From NCBI GenBank assembly GCA_002728175.1, contig PBVH01000043.1:24508-42359 (forward strand): a stretch of DNA of 17,852 bases, written 5' to 3'. Position numbers and translations under genes: made by a program. Source of the DNA: Flavobacteriales bacterium (GTDB lineage Bacteria > Bacteroidota > Bacteroidia > Flavobacteriales > BACL11). The notes beneath the pieces were generated by a model. The model ran no database searches. It saw only the letters and a program-made list of their open reading frames with translations, and had not been told where the DNA came from. Below, piece after piece: positions 16,198 to 17,852 of the stretch (within the stretch, counting starts at the first letter, position 1; every line of letters begins with the position of its first letter).

Positions 16198-17165
16198 CGC
16201 ATAATGATAGTGTAAATAATGTAAAAATTATTGACGATTTTGTTATAAAATATAATGAATTTAAATCAGAAGTTAGTAAAGTAATAGTTGGTCAAAATAA
16301 AGTTGTTGATCAAGTTCTACTATCAATATTTTGTAATGGACACTGCTTACTTGTTGGTGTGCCAGGGTTAGCTAAAACACTTCTAGTTAAGACGATTTCA
16401 AGCTTACTTGGATTATCTTTTAATAGAATTCAATTTACGCCTGACTTGATGCCATCTGACTTAATTGGATCTGAAATTCTTGATAATGAAAGAAAATTTA
16501 AGTTTATTAAGGGGCCATTATTTGCTAATATAATATTAGCTGATGAAATTAACAGAACCCCACCAAAAACTCAAGCAGCCTTATTAGAATCTATGCAGGA
16601 AAGGTCAATTACAAATTCTGGCAATACCTATATCTTAGAAAAGCCTTTTTTTGTTTTAGCTACACAAAATCCAATAGAACAAGAAGGTACATATCCTTTA
16701 CCAGAAGCTCAGCTAGATAGATTTATTTTCAACATATTACTCAAATATCCATCATATGAGGAAGAATTAGAAATAGTAAAAAAAACAACTGTAGCAAATA
16801 ATATAAAACTAAATCCAATTTTAACTGGGGAAGAAATAATTAAGTTTCAAAATGTACTTTCTAAACTGCCAGTAACAAATAATGTACTTGAATATGCTGT
16901 TACATTAGTTGCAAAAACTCGACCTGATTCTGAAAAGTCAGTAAAGTTAATCAAAGATTATGTTGAATGGGGTGCTGGACCAAGAGCATCTCAATTTATG
17001 ATTATTGCTGCTAAATGTCACGCTGCTATAAATGGAAAATATGCTCCTGACATTGAAGATGTTAAAGCTGTTGCATTACCTATTTTAAGACATAGGATTG
17101 TTAAAAATTATAAAGCTGAAGCGGAAGGTATGAGTATTGATGATATTATTAATTCAATACTTTAA
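16194..17165 (+). CDS. MoxR-family AAA+ ATPase
   Basis: This is a 323-residue cytoplasmic AAA+ ATPase of the MoxR group, thought to act as chaperone-like remodelling factors, often with von Willebrand A-domain proteins. Motifs are Walker A GVPGLAKT (55-62), Walker B IILADEINRTPPKTQAALLESMQE with Asp117-Glu118, sensor 1 ATQNP (156-160), a PLPEAQLDRF box (168-177) and the sensor 2 arginine in GAGPRASQ (Arg264). I chose ATG 16194, which gives a 4-base ATGA overlap with surA; an in-frame TTG at 16182 would give a 16-base overlap. The usual partners, DUF58 and BatA/B VWA proteins, do not follow; peptide deformylase does, with no gap. The client is unknown. Confidence 0.94.
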   Translation: MTHNDSVNNVKIIDDFVIKYNEFKSEVSKVIVGQNKVVDQVLLSIFCNGHCLLVGVPGLAKTLLVKTISSLLGLSFNRIQFTPDLMPSDLIGSEILDNERKFKFIKGPLFANIILADEINRTPPKTQAALLESMQERSITNSGNTYILEKPFFVLATQNPIEQEGTYPLPEAQLDRFIFNILLKYPSYEEELEIVKKTTVANNIKLNPILTGEEIIKFQNVLSKLPVTNNVLEYAVTLVAKTRPDSEKSVKLIKDYVEWGAGPRASQFMIIAAKCHAAINGKYAPDIEDVKAVALPILRHRIVKNYKAEAEGMSIDDIINSIL

Positions 17166-17717
17166 ATGATATTGCCAATTGTTTCATATGGGTCACCAGT
17201 TTTAAGACAAAAATGCGAAGCGATATCATCTAACTATGAAAATTTAGATATATTATTAGCTGATATGTGGGAAACCATGTATAATGCATCTGGTGTAGGC
17301 TTAGCAGCTCCTCAAATCAACAAATCAATTAGGCTATTTATTGTTGATTCCTCTCCTTTTTATGATGATGATAAAAAAGATTCATTAAAAAAAGTGTTTA
17401 TCAACCCCGAAATACTCACTGAAGATGGAGAAGAATGGGTATTCAATGAGGGTTGTTTATCAATTCCAGGAGTTCGTGAAGATGTTGTAAGAAAAAGTAA
17501 TATTACTATTAAATATCAAAATGAAAATTTTGTTACTATAACTGAAAAGTTTGATGGGGTTAATGCTAGAGTAATTCAACATGAATATGATCATATTAAT
17601 GGAATCTTGTTTACTGATAAAGTTTCGACTTTGAAAAAGAAAATGATTAAAGGAAAGTTAAATGATGTAACAAAAGGAATAACACCAACAGACTATAGAA
17701 TAAAGCACTTTAAATAA
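17166..17717 (+). CDS. def: Peptide deformylase
   Basis: Def removes the formyl group from the initiator methionine of new proteins, using a bound metal (usually Fe2+). All three defining motifs are present: GVGLAAPQ (43-50), EGCLS with metal ligand Cys97 (95-99), and QHEYDH with ligands His139 and His143 and catalytic Glu140. The middle motif has Tyr in place of the common Phe (HEFDH to HEYDH), which is tolerated. The 183-residue length is normal. The ATG begins at the base after the moxR stop, so it is the last gene of the guaB run. Its stop touches the stop of the opposing FAH-family gene. Confidence 0.97.
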   Translation: MILPIVSYGSPVLRQKCEAISSNYENLDILLADMWETMYNASGVGLAAPQINKSIRLFIVDSSPFYDDDKKDSLKKVFINPEILTEDGEEWVFNEGCLSIPGVREDVVRKSNITIKYQNENFVTITEKFDGVNARVIQHEYDHINGILFTDKVSTLKKKMIKGKLNDVTKGITPTDYRIKHFK

Positions 17718-17852
17718 CTATTTTACACTGACTTTTAATACTTTTTTATCAAATATATAACCTTCTAAAATATCTCCAGCATTCACTTTTCCAACTCCAG
17801 CGGGAGTACCTGTAAAAATTAAATCTCCAATTTTTAAAGTACAAAATTTTGA
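17718..17852 (-). CDS. Fumarylacetoacetate hydrolase family protein, C-terminal end (runs off right edge)
   Basis: Only the last 44 codons lie in the window, read leftwards to a TAG at 17720-17718. They include IGDLIFTGTPAGVGKVNAGDILEG, shown here in two parts: IGDLIFTGTPAGVG and KVNAGDILEG. This is the C-terminal signature of FAH-family hydrolases/isomerases, in which the TGTP-GVG loop lines the active site. A short basic tail ending KVSVK follows. The family includes 2-keto-4-pentenoate hydratases, acylpyruvases and oxaloacetate decarboxylases; substrate choice needs the missing N-terminal part. It converges on def with zero intergenic bases. Confidence 0.85.
   Translation of the reverse strand, partial: SKFCTLKIGDLIFTGTPAGVGKVNAGDILEGYIFDKKVLKVSVK

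Noticed and set aside
1..17852. Mobile elements, tRNA/rRNA genes, CRISPR arrays, defence systems
   Set aside because: No transposase, integrase, nuclease or repeat-spacer pattern was seen, and all gaps are under 80 bases, leaving no room for a hidden system.

Overview
The window is AT-rich (visibly around 30% GC, not counted) and gene-dense, and looks like chromosome from a Bacteroidota bacterium, most likely Flavobacteriia or a close relative. Three things support this: a large secreted protein ending in the gliding-motility type (CHU_C-like) type IX secretion sorting domain; -7 promoter elements of the Bacteroidota form TAnnTTTG, with few Shine-Dalgarno sequences; and the gene order rel - fur-family - purA, which I recall as common in Flavobacteriia. 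I cannot place it below class. There are no RNA genes, insertion sequences or CRISPR arrays, and no stretch over 80 bases lacks a gene.

Layout. (1) 1-4723, minus strand: glyA, then rel (1-base TAATG overlap), a 75-base gap with a probable internal promoter, then a Fur-family regulator whose stop touches the purA start; purA runs off the left edge. (2) 4775-6950, plus strand: a flavin-dependent nitronate monooxygenase/FabK-like enzyme overlapping by 14 bases a Nramp-fold transporter that lacks the usual metal-binding motif. (3) 7017-10571, plus strand: a 1184-residue secreted protein with fibronectin-like modules and a type B sorting domain. (4) 10639-17717, plus strand: one tightly packed presumptive operon of guaB, a two-domain parvulin isomerase, a SurA-like lipoprotein without an isomerase domain, SurA, a MoxR AAA+ ATPase and peptide deformylase, behind a good promoter match. 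(5) 17718-17852, minus strand: the C-terminal end of a fumarylacetoacetate-hydrolase-family enzyme, meeting the deformylase tail to tail with no gap.

How the genes fit together. PurA and GuaB are the two enzymes that divide IMP between AMP and GMP, and Rel makes (p)ppGpp from GTP/GDP, so both arms of the purine branch point and the alarmone enzyme lie within 12 kb. The isomerase trio suggests an outer-membrane/secretion folding module co-expressed with GMP synthesis and N-terminal protein maturation. Most of this is housekeeping. The parts most worth a second look are the non-canonical Nramp protein and its overlapping flavoenzyme partner, the isomerase-less SurA-like lipoprotein, and the very short, uniform promoter-to-start distances.
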